Position numbers and translations under genes: made by a program. From IMCC26256 sp046081705 (GTDB lineage: Bacteria > Actinomycetota > Acidimicrobiia > IMCC26256): a DNA stretch of 22,116 bases. The stretch's first letter is position 1; every line of letters starts with the position of its first letter. The stretch is from the NCBI GenBank assembly GCA_046081705.1, contig JBJTWK010000064.1, positions 1 through 22,116 of the forward strand, read 5' to 3'. The notes beneath the pieces are model-generated. The model ran no database searches and was not told where the DNA came from. It was given only the letters and a program-made list of their open reading frames with translations. Shown here piece after piece: positions 22,096-22,116 of the stretch.

Positions 22096-22116
22096 ACACC
22101 GCTGCGGCGTCCGACG
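22092..22116 (+). CDS. Start of the next ccm-operon gene, probably ccmC
   Basis: Only the first eight codons (MNTAAASD) are present before the window ends. The ATG overlaps the ccmB stop as ATGA. By gene order in System I operons, ccmC is expected here, but the product cannot be read from this fragment. Confidence 0.5.

Noticed and set aside
1..22116. tRNA genes, CRISPR arrays, insertion sequences or phage genes
   Set aside because: No cloverleaf-like sequences, regular spacer repeats, transposase or integrase motifs were seen. Coding density and composition are even throughout.

Overview
The window is about 22.1 kb of very GC-rich, gene-dense bacterial DNA. Many starts are GTG, 4-bp start/stop overlaps (ATGA or GTGA) are common, and CoA-ester enzymes recur. 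Class E sortase, DUF5317, alpha-E/ATP-grasp genes and a small biotinyl protein like mycobacterial TB7.3 point to an actinomycete. The presence of ccmA/ccmB (System I cytochrome c maturation) instead of the System II usual in Actinomycetota suggests a deep lineage such as Acidimicrobiia; this taxonomic call is an inference. No tRNA, rRNA, CRISPR, transposase or integrase was seen.

Layout. (1) 1-7121, CoA-ester and redox metabolism: a partial CaiB/BaiF CoA-transferase (-), diverging from a thiolase-fold/DUF35 fusion and a thiolase (+); an ADH - aldo/keto reductase - TetR operon (-); a small membrane protein (-), diverging from a dihydropteroate-synthase-like gene (+). (2) 7128-11016, a probable signalling locus: a conserved hypothetical gene (-), a ~510-bp non-coding region with nested palindromes and a candidate structured leader, a 29-codon peptide gene, and two translationally coupled membrane proteins with HD-type domains, the first lacking the GYP signature and the second with the HD pair changed to HH. 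(3) 10955-14807: a DUF5317 membrane protein (-), a crotonase (+), a class III PLP aminotransferase (-), and a lone biotinyl-carrier protein coupled to a second crotonase (+). (4) 14932-18430: an operon of circularly permuted ATP-grasp, alpha-E and transglutaminase-like genes, a known conserved trio predicted to act in peptide ligation. (5) 18438-20712 (-): a class E sortase followed by a carotenoid oxygenase. (6) 20777-22116 (+): ccmA, ccmB and the first codons of a third gene, probably ccmC, each overlapping the next by 4 bp.

The least ordinary region is 7830-11016: palindrome-rich control region, leader, signal-like micropeptide and a tandem pair of HD membrane proteins that have each lost different catalytic positions. 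Other points of note are a cysteine-free thiolase-fold protein, a TetR regulator with no ATG/GTG/TTG start where its domain begins, a DHPS-like protein with a rewritten substrate loop, a crotonase lacking both usual glutamates, and a poly-glutamine tail on the transglutaminase-like protein. Convergent gene ends repeatedly carry GC-rich hairpins that contain or abut the stop codon.
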